Origin: Aquila chrysaetos chrysaetos
Taxonomy: Eukaryota; Chordata; Aves; Accipitriformes; Accipitridae
DNA length: 64,000 nucleotides
NCBI RefSeq assembly: GCF_900496995.4
Contig: NC_044030.1
Location: 76,858,017-76,922,016 of the forward strand
Direction: 5' to 3'
Shown: in pieces, positions 49,809 to 60,567 of the stretch
Numbering within the stretch: position 1 is the stretch's first letter
Layout: every line of letters starts with the position of its first letter
Translations under genes and position numbers: made by a program
Notes under the pieces: generated by a model
Databases searched by the model: none
What the model was told of the DNA's origin: nothing
Seen by the model: the letters and a program-made list of their open reading frames with translations, nothing else

Positions 49809-51100
49809 CCACCTCTATACCCCAGGGCCGCCGTGCAGCCTCCAGCCCAGCACATTGGGGAGAGACGAGTAAAGGGCCAGCAAGCAAGCACCACGTTGAA
49901 GTATTACCTTCCCCACATGCCCCTGCCCTCCTGAGCAGCACCGTTACCGTCGCTGTGCCCTGCAGCACGGCTGGGATCACCAAGGGGGCTTCACCAGGAG
50001 GGGAAGGGCCTGGGGATGAGTCCTAGCCCTCCGGGGACATGTCCAAGCTTTCTGCCAGTGCTGCTGGCAGCTTGGAGACTTGGCTGTTGCTGGTGGGGGG
50101 GACCAAGAGTTAGGCCTGGGGCCCCAGGTGAGGCTGCCCATTACTGATCCCAGGGTTGGGAGCAGAAAGTGCTGAAGAGTTTGTATTTATTAGTATTTAT
50201 TGTTGCTGGGAGCACAGAGGAGTGGAGGTGCTGCGCTGTTCTTTCCCCCACACTGTCAGTGCCGGATGAGGCCCGGAGCTGTGCAGGGGTGCCCATGTTG
50301 GGGCAGGGCTGTGGCGACTGCAAGGGTAACTGGGGCTGGGGCCGCCTCGGCCTGGGGGAGAGAGGGTGACCTACCTCTGATCCAGTGTGGTCCGGTGCTG
50401 GAGGATGGGGCGGAAGCCCTAGCTTTGTCTGTGGGAAATGGAGAAGTACCAGAGGACGTGGAACGGGAACGGGGCTGGACCTTCACGAGGGGGCTTGAGG
50501 GTGATCTGGAGGAGTACCTATCCCTGCTGCAGCCTTGAGACCTGCGAGCCAAGGCCAGAGTGGGTCAGAGAGGTGAGGGGGCAGGAGGCAAGGGAAAAAT
50601 GAGCTTGCTCGCCCCTTGTCTGCCTCACCCCTATGATCTGGGGTCTCTGCTAGGCTCCTAGTTGAGCTCTGAGGAGGTCCAGCCCCTCTGCCTAAGGGGG
50701 AGGAAGAGAGGGATGGGTCTCCACAAAACCCTATGCCAGCCTACGTGGGGCTGCGAGCCCCGGGGGGCCAGGGTGACTTGAACCGAAGGCCACCCCGTTG
50801 TTCACATTGCTCTCCGCCCGGTCGCAGACCCGGGGTGCTGGGATCGTCGCGACCGGCCTCCGGGAGCAGCGGGCGGAGGGACCGAGGTCTTGCTCTCCCC
50901 TGCCCGGCGGCTGCCGGGAGGCTCCGGCTCTGCTGGCCTAGCGGGGGCGGGGGGGGACACGGGGCGGACGGACACAGGACTCACTCCCACCGGCACAGGG
51001 CCTACTTCACCCCACGGCACCGGGTCCCTGAGGTTGGCGGGGAGGTTGTATCGGTACTTTTCTGGCTTGTTTCTAATTTAATAAACGCCTCTTTGGAGCT
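49809..51100 (+). other. ATOSB: Probable ATOSB 3' untranslated region
   Basis: The first AATAAA after the ATOSB stop is at 51080-51085, giving a 3' UTR of about 1.3 kb unless another signal is used. Two ATTTAT pentamer-type elements lie 10 bp apart at 50185-50200 in an otherwise GC-rich sequence and could act as an AU-rich element. The part from 50.8 to 51.0 kb is CpG-rich and merges with the STOML2 promoter island. Its open frames match nothing. Confidence 0.6.
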
Positions 51101-51139
51101 TCACAGCGGCCCGTGTCGCTCCTGGGGGGGGGGGGGGGG
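51080..51139 (+). terminator. ATOSB: Poly(A) signal AATAAA followed by a 16-G tract
   Basis: AATAAA at 51080-51085 is followed 38 bp later by sixteen G at 51124-51139. G-rich stretches just past a poly(A) site are known to pause RNA polymerase II and aid 3'-end formation between closely spaced genes. The STOML2 start codon is only 188 bp after the signal. Confidence 0.6.
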
Positions 51140-51149
51140 AGGGCGGAAC

Positions 51150-51272
51150 CAGGGGCAGCGGCTCTCGCGGCGGGACGGACCGCTCCGGGCGGGCACCCGG
51201 AAGGGGTGGGGCACCCGGAAGGGGCGAGGTCTTCCGGGAGGCTTTCCGGGGCGGCGGGGAAGCGGCGGAGCG
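51150..51272 (+). promoter_or_regulatory. STOML2: STOML2 promoter with duplicated ETS sites
   Basis: This is a TATA-less CpG-rich promoter. Two direct 18-bp repeats, GGGCACCCGGAAGGGGTG and GGGCACCCGGAAGGGGCG, place CCGGAAG at 51197-51203 and 51215-51221. A third, inverted ETS site CTTCCGG lies at 51231-51237, and a related TTTCCGG follows. ETS sites (GABP/NRF-2 type) are typical of nuclear genes for mitochondrial proteins, which fits STOML2. The 5' UTR must be short. Confidence 0.75.
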
Positions 51273-54200
51273 ATGCTGGCGCGGGCGGGGCTGCGGACCG
51301 GGCCCGGCCTCGGCCTGCTGCAGGTGGGACCGGGGGAGGTCTCGGAGGGCCGGCAGGGTAGTGAGGGGGCCGCGGGGGTCCGGGGTAGGGGGTTGCTGAG
51401 GAGGGCAGGGGGGGATGTGGGCTGGGGGAGCCCGGGGGGGGGGGGCGGGGCTGAGGGGAGCGGGGCTGAGGGTGCTGGTGTCGGGGCTCTGGGGAGGTGC
51501 TGGGGTTGTAGGGGCTCGGCTGGGCGGAGCTGAGCAGGGATACGGGGGTAGCGGGGCGCGGGGGGGGGGGAGGGCGGTTCAGAGGAGGGTTAGGGGTGAA
51601 TGGGCATGGGGGGGACTGAGGGGAGGTTAGTGGGGGAGTGGTGTTGGGGGACCGGGGGAAACCGGGTGTCGGGAGCGGTGAGGTGAGCTGGTGGGGCTGG
51701 GGAGGGAAGGGTTGTGAGAGAAATGGACGTGGCGGGCTGTGGAGGCCTGAGAGGTGGGTTGTGTCGGGGGGGGGGGGTTGTCAGTGAGGAGGCTGGTCGG
51801 AGCTGGGCTTGGGAGGTGGTGAGGAGAGCTGTGGGAGTCAGGGGCCTGTGGGGGAGGAGGGTGAGGGAGTGCCCGGGGGAAACAGGTCCTTGGGGGGGGC
51901 CGGGAGGCGGCCTTAGCTGGGGAGGGACAGGCTGCTGAAGGGGGGTGGTCTGGGACTGAGGTGAGGGAGAAGGGTGGGAGGAAGGGGTTTTGACCAGGTT
52001 ACAGGGGGCTAAGTGTGGCAGAAGAGACCCCCACACACCTTCCTTTCCCTGATGGTGTCAGGGAGGCTTTATTCCTCCCCCACAGTGGAGACATGAGGGA
52101 AGGGGAGACATGGAGAAAGCTCCAGCATGGGGGTGAGCCCCCCTGCACCTGCGGGGAAGGCCCTGACACTCATGCTGACCCTGGGGTCCAGGACTCATCC
52201 CCGTGGGGACAGCCTGTGTCCCCTCACAGCCTGGGCTTGTTTAGGGCCTCAGAGCTGTTTCTTGCCCTGGTGTATAGGGGCTGTGAGCAGCAATCCCAGA
52301 TGGGAGAGCAGGGGTGGTGCTGGGCTCCCAGGTGCCGGCAGCTGGTCTCATTCCCGTTCCTTTTCTTTTCTCCAGCGCTCCCAGCAGCTGAAGCATTCAG
52401 CGTGTGTGGCCCAGCCACCACGCCGCTTGACCTCTGGCCTGCCTGTGAATATCGGGGTGCTCTTTGTGCCGCAGCAGGAGGCTTGGGTGGTGGAGAGGAT
52501 GGGCAAGTTCCACCGAATCCTTGAGCCTGTAAGGAGCTGCTTTTCTCCCCTTCTGGATTCAGCAGGTTCCTAAAGCTGTAGTGAGGCACATCCTTTGTGC
52601 GAGGATTCGGGGGGGGGCGGTGCTTATTCTTTCAGATTGAAATCCTTTAGACTGCCTGTAGACTAATTTCCCTTGGTGAGTTGCTAAAAGCACTGAGAAA
52701 CCTGAATTCCCCCCATGTGTAAAGCATGTTTGCTCTGCCTGCAGCGTGCAGCATACTTGGGCTTTGTTTGCACAGCTCTCGCTAGTCTGACTGAGCTCTC
52801 TGGGGGGAAAACCTCAGATTAGAGGGCTCAGCCATCTAATCCAGCCCTTTTCCCAGGGTTTGAACTTCCTCATCCCTCTGCTAGATCGGATTCGTTACGT
52901 GCAGAGTCTCAAAGAAATTGTCATTAACGTCCCAGAGCAGTCAGCTGTCACCCTCGGTAAGGAATAGCTTCCATGTCCTGTCCCTTTCCTTCTGCTGTGT
53001 CTGGGGTGGGCAAGGGAGAGCACGGGGAGGAGTGGAAATGTCCCAGGCTCCTGTGCTCAGCCCTGTTCCTGGGGACATGGGCTTGGCCATAGTCCTGGTG
53101 CCGTGCGCTGGGGCATCCCAAGATGTCCCGTCTGCCCTCGGGGATGCGGCTGCACCTTCTTGCTGGGTTGAATGCACCTGGGCAGGAATCCCTTATTCGG
53201 ATGTTTTCCTGTGTTGAACCACAAAAAAATCCCTGTGTTTCTGTAAAAAAGACTTCAGATCAGGTTAGCAGACAGCTCGGTTACAATTCTGGTGTTAAGC
53301 TTTTTGGTTTTGTTTTCCCCCCACCCTTAAATCTTTGTTTATGAAGATAACTACAGCACGAAATGTCTTGATCTGGAAACCTGAGGCTTCTTACGTATTA
53401 AAACATCAAAATGTAGTGTTTTCTAGGGAATGTCAAGGTCCTTTTTACAAAGCCTTTTAGATAAAGAGATCTGTTTCAGTCTATCCCTCTTCCGTGCCAT
53501 GCTGCTGACACCAGGAAAGGAAAGGGATGACCTTGCCTAGCTCTGCTAGTTCTGTCAGGGGAGAGGGTGTTGCCGTATTTTGTCTTTGCTGCTTCAGTAA
53601 ACAGGACATGTTGTTTTCTCCCGGCAGATAATGTCACCCTGCAGATTGATGGTGTGCTCTATCTGCGGGTTATGGATCCCTACAAGGTACCGTCCCTGCT
53701 GCGCCGACACTTGGCCTGAGTCAAACCTGCAGACTCCATGGCTGCGCCCAGCACGGTCTGTGTCTGCTGTGCTGCTCAGCTGGCCACCTTGGCAGCCCCT
53801 CGGGCACCGCTCATCTGGCTCTGCTGGTTCCCTTCTCCCCGCAGTGTGTGCTTCAGCCCCTCCCCAGCTTGCTGCACCCTGTGAGGCGGGTGGGCTGAGC
53901 ACTCCGATCCCTCCCGAGGCTCTGGGACTCCCGTTTTTCTTTGGCAGGGGTGTCTGTGGCAGGTTTCTTGTCTTAGTGCTATGTTTGCCTGTCCTGCCTC
54001 ATTCAGGGTCCCTCTCGGCACTGCCATCAACTCTGTTTTTTTGCTTCTGCTCTCCAGGCCAGCTACGGGGTAGAAGATCCTGAGTATGCAGTGACCCAGC
54101 TGGCCCAGACCACCATGAGATCTGAACTTGGCAAACTTTCCCTCGACAGAGTCTTCCGGGTGAGCTGGGGAGGTGGATCATGGAGCTGCCAGTGTCGCTC

Positions 54201-56642
54201 AAAATGCCAGGGCAGTCTGCACAGCCAGGCTGATACGCTTAACAGCAAAACGCCCTTTGCTTTGAGGGCTTGTGGCTTCTGTTTCAGTTGACCTATCAGT
54301 GAATGCTTGGAGATGGGTCTTGTTTTGGTTATTTTTGTTTAACGGGAGCTATTTTACCCTGCCGTGGGTTAGCTGGAAAGGGTGATGGGTGGCATGTGCC
54401 CAGACCCAGCTGGTCCAGCTGCATTTCTGTTGAGTAGGTGACTTTGCTCAGGCCCAGCGATGAATGTCCCGGCTGACCTGGTTCGTGGGGGACTGTAACC
54501 TTCATGCTGTGTTTGCTGGGCAGAAACAGGAACTGTTGGCATTCCTGGATGATCTTTGTATCCAGATGTACACCAGATGTTTGTATCCCAGCAGTTTCAG
54601 TTTGGGGTACTGCCTTCCCTAGGAGACGGTGACCCCTTCAAGAGATATGGGTAGCACTTGACCCTGCCTTACGCCTGTGGAGATGGATTTTCCTGGCTGA
54701 CGTGGCCCATGAGGGGGAGTGTTTGTTTCCCTCCTGACCCCTGTCTCATGCTAAGCGCCTCCTCTTTGCCATTTTTTTCGTGCCTCCCAGGAGCGGGAGT
54801 CCCTCAACGCCAGCATTGTGGATGCCATCAACCAGGCTTCAGACTGCTGGGGCATCCGATGCCTGCGCTACGAGATTAAGGACATCCACGTACCCCCACG
54901 CGTGAAGGAATCCATGCAGATGCAGGTTTGGTTCTCTGGGAGGGCGGTCTGGAGCAAGAGGGAAGTCTCCCATGCCACACCATTGTTATCTGTCCAGAGC
55001 TGGCAGCACTGGCCCCTCCTGCGGTGAGGGAAGCCCGTTGGTACTTTGGCTGCAAACGTACAGCTATTGAATAAATAATTCCCGTCCTTATTTTGGTGGT
55101 GGTGGCTGCTGCCTGGTACACAGAAGCCCTGCCAGCTCCCTTTAAAATGCCTACTGGGCTCTGTAGGAAGCAAATCCTGGAGCTGAAGGTCTCCCCTTGA
55201 GAAAAGCTGGGTGCCGGGTCTCCAGGCTGGAAGGGAAGGAGGGGGAAGCGGCTGCCCGGTTAGGTGTGGACCGGGCTGCAGAGGGCTGTGCAGCATGAGG
55301 AGCAGAACCAGCCCTCACCGGGGATCACGCAATGTTTTGTAGCCGTGTTCTCATACTTTGCTAAGCCACGCTTGCCCAAGCAGGACTTAGGAGTGTGTCC
55401 TCGCTGCGCTTGCCCCTCGGATGGGATTCCCCAGCGTGGCCATGGCAGGCTGGTGTCTGACCTGTGTTTGCAGGTGGAGGCAGAGCGACGGAAGCGGGCG
55501 ACAGTGCTGGAGTCGGAGGGGACACGGGAATCGGCTATCAACGTGGCTGAGGGGCAGAAGCAGGCCCAGATCCTGGCATCAGAAGCTGAGAAGGCCGAAC
55601 AAATCAACAAAGCTGCTGGTAGTGCCTTGGGCTAGAACATGTGGGGCCTGGGGGATCCATAGCCCTCTGCACCGAGGAGCGATGCTCCCAGGGAGCAGAC
55701 TGCATCATTGTCTGTGGGCCAGGCTTCCCCAGCCACGCTGATCCTTCCCTGCCAGGGCCCTCGGGCTGAGCACCAGCTTGTGTTGCTGCCCCGCAGCCCA
55801 GAGCAGCAGGAGGTGTGTGGCAGGAGTATTGTCATGCTGCTGTTGGGGAAGAGGAGGCTTTGCATGCATGAAATCATCTTGATTCGCTCCTTGCAAGCAC
55901 TTTGTTGCAGTTCTGACGCGCATTCTGCTGTGGTTCGTTGCAGGAGAAGCCAACGCCATGCTGGTCAAGGCCAGGGCCAAGGCGGAGGCTATTCAGCTCC
56001 TGGCAGCTGCTCTGGCACAGCAGGTGAGAGATGGCTCCTCGAGGCAGCCACCGCTTTGGTGCTGGCACTGGGGGAGGCAAAACCAGGGCCGGGGTGGCAA
56101 CCGTCTTTCTTGTGGATACTCCCTGGCATTTTCCGCAGCAGCAAGCGAGGAGTTCTGCTGTTTTGGGGGCCTCTACCAGCCGGGGCGGGCTGGGGACAGG
56201 GGCACAGAGGAAGCTCTTGGTGGTACGTGACTTGCTGCTCAGCCTCGTCCCTCTCTTCCCCAGCACGGCAGCGCCGCCGCCTCTCTCTCTGTGGCAGAGC
56301 AGTACGTGAGCGCCTTCTCCAAGCTTGCGAAAGAGTCCAACACCCTCCTGCTGCCCGCCAACACCGGCGACATCACCAACATGGTCGCGCAGGTCAGTGT
56401 GGTCAGAGAGACCCCGTCTCTTGCCCTGGGAGAGGTGAAGGTGGCACCCTGACGGGGCCTGGCCCTCTCCCCTTCTCCTCCTCCTCCCATCACTCTCTCG
56501 TTCCCTCCAGGCCCTGGGCATCTACACCACGCTGACCAAGCCGCAAGCCACAAAGACCCAGGATGAGATGCCCCCAGCCCATGAAGACCCCCAGCTGCCC
56601 ATCGCAGAGGTGCTTAAGGCAGAACAGGCCAGCTCCAGCTAG
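51273..56642 (+). CDS. STOML2: Stomatin-like protein 2, mitochondrial, complete in ten exons
   Basis: Exons: 51273-51323, 52376-52528, 52857-52956, 53628-53686, 54058-54159, 54791-54925, 55474-55618, 55944-56023, 56264-56392 and 56511-56642. All junctions are GT-AG and in phase, giving 361 residues (human 356). Residues 1-38 are Arg-rich without acidic residues, a mitochondrial targeting sequence. The SPFH/prohibitin-like domain runs from about 45 (VLFVPQQEAWVVERMGKFHR) through DRIRYVQSLKEIVINVPEQS, TLQIDGVLYLRVMDPYKASY and RYEIKDIHVPPRVKESM to about 200. Residues 201-275 are a charged Ala/Glu/Lys coiled coil (EAERRKRATVLESEGTRES). The known role of the family is a cardiolipin-binding inner-membrane scaffold that stabilises prohibitins and respiratory complexes and organises the PARL-YME1L protease assembly. 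The C-terminal tail (after about 325) diverges from mammals, as is usual. No defects are seen. Confidence 0.97.
51324..52375 (+). other. STOML2: STOML2 intron 1, G-rich
   Basis: About 650 bp of strongly G-biased sense strand (many runs of 5-10 G) grade into ordinary sequence after 52.0 kb. Frames rich in Gly/Arg on + and Pro on - are composition effects. No exon is present. Confidence 0.8.
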
Positions 56643-56774
56643 CGGGGACGGGAGGATCCCGCACCCTTGCCTGGGGTCTGCCGGGCTGCCAGCAGACCTG
56701 CCCTGCTACCCATCCTGGTCAGACGCTCTTCTTCTTCCCTTGGTCCTTATTTTGTATTTGGATTTAAATCATGT

Positions 56775-56780
56775 AATAAA
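56775..56780 (+). terminator. STOML2: STOML2 poly(A) signal
   Basis: AATAAA at 56775-56780, 133 bp after the STOML2 stop codon and preceded by a T-rich stretch, is the obvious cleavage signal. The 3' UTR is therefore only about 150 bp. Confidence 0.85.
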
Positions 56781-57169
56781 TGGTACTGGTGCTGCTGGAG
56801 CACGTCCCCTGGCGCTCAGGAGCCTGACCTGTGACCCCACCGCCTGCCGCCAAAGGGTGACCATCCCTCCTAAGCAGGCTTCTGCCAGGAGCTCCCACAG
56901 ACGTGCAGTGATCCCCGAGAGGACCCGGTGGGGGGATCCCTCTCCTTGGGGGGGTACCCCTCTCTGGGACGTGAGCTCCTGTCGTCGTCCCCTCGCTCTC
57001 CCCGTAGCTACCCCTGCGGTGTGTGACGGTGCCTTCTCTATAGCGCGCACCGCACGGAGGGAACGTCTCTGGCGATTAATTAATTGCGGGGGGAGGGGGA
57101 GGGGGGGGAGCGGCGGTGCTCGGGGGGTCCCCCCACGCCGAGGCAAGCGAGGATCCCCCCGGTGGCTCC

Positions 57170-57300
57170 CGGCCGCTAGGGGGCGGTGCCGCCAGCCGTT
57201 CGCCGCGCCGCCGCTCTTGGGCGGCCGATGCCACGCGCGGCTCTTCCGGGCGGGGGACGGGACGGCGGCGGCGGCGGGCGCCGGGCCGCGGCGGCCGCAG
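57170..57300 (+). promoter_or_regulatory. PIGO: PIGO promoter and untranslated exon 1
   Basis: This CpG island carries an inverted ETS site CTTCCGG at 57243-57249, then a GGC-repeat-rich untranslated exon ending GCCGCAG|GTACGG at 57300/57301. The start site is not defined, but probably lies near 57240. No TATA box is present. The STOML2 poly(A) signal is about 460 bp upstream. Confidence 0.7.
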
Positions 57301-57798
57301 GTACGGCGGGGTGAGGGGGGGTCGGGGGGAGGAATGTGGGGGGCGTCAGGGGGGACTGGGGGTGTCAGGGGGGACCGAGAGGGGCTGGGGGGGGTGGGCG
57401 TGAGAAGGTCGGGTGGCGGCTGGGGGTGCGTGGGCGCTGGGGGAGGCCGCGGGGGGTGAGGGGCTGTGAGGGAAGCCGAGGGGCTGGGGGTGGGGGGGAT
57501 GGCAGGCGGTGTCTGGGGAGTGCGAGTGGTGCTGGGGGGGGGCACAAGGGCGGCTCGGGTGTAAGGTGGCGGCCCGGGGGTCGGGGTGCTGCCTGGTTTG
57601 GGGGGGGGGTGCCAGGGAGAGGCCTGGAAGTCGGGGGGGGGGGGGTGTCGCAGGGCGGTGGGGGTGCGGGGCGGTTAGCGGGGCAGGGGCTGGGACCGAC
57701 GGGTGTGAGGGGTGTCGGGGCGCAGGGCAGCGGCCGGGGGGGGGGTGCTGGCCCGGGTAGAGTCGCAAGGGGCTGAGCTTGCTTGTCCTTCCCCCTAG
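57301..57798 (+). other. PIGO: PIGO intron 1, G-rich
   Basis: Nearly the whole 498 bp is G-rich on the sense strand, with many runs of 6-11 G. It ends in the acceptor CCTTCCCCCTAG at 57798, directly before the start codon. No gene lies inside it; the Gly/Arg and Pro frames are artefacts. Confidence 0.8.
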
Positions 57799-57799
57799 G

Positions 57800-58292
57800 A
57801 TGCAGCGGTGGCCGGTGCTGCTCTTCCTGGCCTGGGTCTGCTTTCTCTTTTTTGCTGGTATCGGCCTCTTCATGAGCGGCTTCCTGCTCACCCGGATCGA
57901 GCTCGCCAGCAGCAGTTCCTGCTCAGACCCGCTCGTGCCACCACCCTGGCAGAGGCAGAGCCTCCCGCCGGGCTCCTGTTGGGCACCCCAGCGCTTTGCC
58001 AAGGCCGTGCTTGTCATCATCGATGCTCTCAGTTTTGAGTTTGCCCACTTTAACCCAGCCAAGGCCAGCCCGCTGCCCTATGAGAACAAGCTGAGTTTCC
58101 TGCATCGCCTCGCAACCTCCCAACCCCGCCATGCCCGCCTCTACCGCTTCCGAGCCGATCCCCCCACGGCCACCATGCAGCGCATCAAGGGCCTCACCAC
58201 TGGCTCGCTGCCCACTTTCATCGATGTGGGCAACAACTTCGCCACCTATGCGATCCAAGAGGACAACCTGCTGGCACAGCTGGTGCAGAACG
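57800..58292 (+). CDS. PIGO: GPI ethanolamine phosphate transferase 3, first coding exon only (gene continues past window)
   Basis: The ATG lies one base after the acceptor at 57798, and the exon ends AACG|GTAAGT at 58292, giving 164 codons plus one base. The protein opens [20 protein letters not shown], closely matching human PIGO, with a membrane segment at about 5-28. The lumenal alkaline-phosphatase-fold domain follows: [13 protein letters not shown] (Asp75, expected metal ligand) and [15 protein letters not shown], where Thr133/134 lie in the motif that carries the family's catalytic threonine. PIGO with PIGF moves ethanolamine phosphate from phosphatidylethanolamine to the third mannose of the GPI anchor in the ER. 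The following exon (GDDTW region in other species) is not found before 64000, so the next intron exceeds 5.7 kb and contains an antisense provirus. Confidence 0.95.
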
Positions 58293-59584
58293 GTAAGTGG
58301 GCAGTGGTGCTCTCCTGCTGGGACAGGGCACATGCAAGCCAGTAGTCAGGACTCACGTGGGACCTTTATTCCCCTCTCTCTGGGAAGGGAACTGCTTAAA
58401 ACACCTCCGCCCCGTCAGCTAATTCTTTTGCCCTACTCAAATGACAGTTGTCTCAGAGCTGTCAGGCAGGCAGGGTTTCTCCATTATGTACTAGGAGTAA
58501 GAAGTAGCTGGGACCACGGGTTCATCTTCATCATCACCTTCAAAGATGACAAGAAAGTAGGTGAAAAGTGGTTGTACTGATGGTGATTGTCACAAGGTCA
58601 CTGCCAGGAACGGCTCTGCGAAGCCAAGGGCAGTCAGTCGTGTCCTGTTGTGTTTGCATTCAGCTGAGACACGTGACAAGGGAGGAGCTGGTGCCAGGTG
58701 TGCTGTGGGGTGTCACTCAGGCAGCAAGCGTGCCTGGCTAGCTGCCTGCCGCTGTTAGGCAGTGACCCCATCACATTTTCTGTGTAGCTTGGTGCTGCTG
58801 CGGTGTGCTTAGTGCAGCTGTAAGGGGCCTGTTAGGGTGGGATGATGGAATAGAGAGAAGGGGACAGGACTCAGTCTTGTGTTACCCAGAGAGATTTCCT
58901 TCCAAGGCTCAGAGTGGCACAAATACCAGTGCCTGGAATGAGGTGACGCTCCCCTGTGTGCAAGTAAGGTGGGCAAACACAGTAAATCATCCGAGGCGAA
59001 AAGCAGTGGCGGACCCTGCGCCAGAGGAAATGGTTCCCGCTCCCAGGCTGGAGAGGCTTTGGAAACATGGAGGGTGTGCTGGTGGCAGGCAGGACAAGCA
59101 GAGTGACGGCAGCAGGAAACATCAGTGCTTTTGCCTTCTCTTTTCTGCCTATGAAAACCCACCACCGATGTGTTTCAAGTCGGAGCCCAGGACTCACAGC
59201 TTCTACTCAGCCCTTGTCAGCAGCCATCTACTGCCTTGTGTTTTACAGTGGGGTCATGGGCCTTGGGTGAGGGTTTGTCTGCTTTGCACTGCACCTTCCT
59301 AAGTGCTGCAGTAGTATGGGTGGGTACCTGCATGCTTCCTGGCCCGTTCAATCCATGGGTCTTTCTGCAGCGGTGACGTGTCAGAGGTCAACGATGAGCT
59401 GCAGGTGGGTTTGGTGTCGGGGGCACTTGTAGGCTTAGAAACAGGGCTGGTCACTCCCCGTATTCAAACTCATTTCCAGCCAGATAGTAATTTTAATTTT
59501 AGGTAGGTTTTGAGTGTGGTTTGGAGAGGACCCAGTGCTCCAGAGCCTGACCTGGATCTGCCCAGGCTCTTTGAGCTAGTGAGA
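58293..59584 (+). other. PIGO: PIGO intron 2, 5' part
   Basis: Ordinary intron-like sequence with no exon, RNA gene or repeat that I recognise. A short GT-AG-flanked stretch at 59372-59404 was considered and rejected as an exon. Confidence 0.6.
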
Positions 59585-60038
59585 TGTCGTGGTTTCAGCC
59601 CAGCCGGTAACAAAGGACCACGCAGCCGCTCGCTCACTCCTCCCGCACCCCTCCGGTGGGATAGGGGGGAGACAGAGGAGAGAAAAGAAAAAAAACCTGG
59701 AACCTCGAGGGTTGAGATAAGGGCAGTTTACTGGGACAACGCAAAAAAAGTTAGAACAACAACAGTGGTACTAATGAAAGAGTATACAAAAAAAGAGTGA
59801 TGCACAGTGCAACTGCTCACCACCCGGGACCTGACGCTCCACCACTTCCCCCACCGAAAATCCAGAGAGAGAGCAGGAGAGCCCTCCCCCCGGCCCACTC
59901 CCCATATATATATACTGGGCATGATGTCACATGGTATGGAATAGCTCCTTGACTAGTTCAGGTCAGCTGCCCTGGCTATGCCCCCCCACCTCCCAGGTTC
60001 CTGTGAAAATTAACTCTATCCCAGCTGAACCCAGGACA
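59585..60038 (-). repeat. Complete 3' LTR of the ERVL-like provirus
   Basis: On the minus strand the LTR opens TGTCCTGGGTTCAGCTGGGA and closes GGGCTGAAACCACGACA, the standard TG...CA ends; it is 454 bp long. A TATA-like ATATATATAT block lies at 59903-59914 (minus-strand promoter). The AGTAAA near 59730 sits where related copies have ATTAAA and is the likely poly(A) signal. The target-site duplication cannot be verified because the other LTR is outside the window. Confidence 0.9.
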
Positions 60039-60567
60039 TTATCCACCCCTTATTCTATACCATTTACATCATGCCCAGATCTTACATTTTCCAATCAACC
60101 ACTACCACTTTCCCTGTCTTATATATATATATATATGTATATGGACACCCCCCTGCCCCCCCCCCCCCACACAAATAGTATTCCCTTAGTCAATGGGTTA
60201 TCCCTCCAATGTGTCCATCAATTTTATTTAGTCCATGACTTTGGGGCTCCATCTGTTGTAACACTTCTTCAGGATAAGAGAGATGGTGTGAGGTGTTGGG
60301 TTGTTGTATGCTGTCTCTGGAACTTCTGGCTGGTACATTTGATGCAACCCACACCCTTGGTCTGCAGGTTGAAGATGTTGATCTTGAGGAAATTGCTGGG
60401 CGCCAGTTCAAGTTCTATCACTGTTGTTCTTGGCTCAGTTTCAAAGTCCATCCTTCAGTCATTTGGGTAATTCTTACAGTAATACCCTTGATACGGCATA
60501 TAGACACTATAGATACAATGACATACATTGGCAGGTTATTTAGCAGTTAAATATCATACAGCCTAGT
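60039..60567 (-). other. Provirus stretch between integrase and 3' LTR, no env
   Basis: About 530 bp without a retained reading frame. It contains a TA microsatellite (about 60120-60142) and, beside it, a C-rich tract ending in a run of about 14 C (near 60171 at its right edge). The polypurine tract lies at its left end on the + strand map. Frames of 60-85 codons are present on both strands but match no envelope family. Confidence 0.7.

Noticed and set aside
57301-57776. Gly/Arg (+) and Pro (-) frames of up to 238 codons near PIGO
   Set aside because: They lie in the G-rich first intron of PIGO or run antisense to its coding exon. Composition explains them.
59372-59404. Possible 33-bp mini-exon of PIGO between CTTTCTGCAG and GTGGGT
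   Set aside because: It does not continue PIGO (the next exon should carry the GDDTW motif) and its length does not fit the phase left by the first coding exon.
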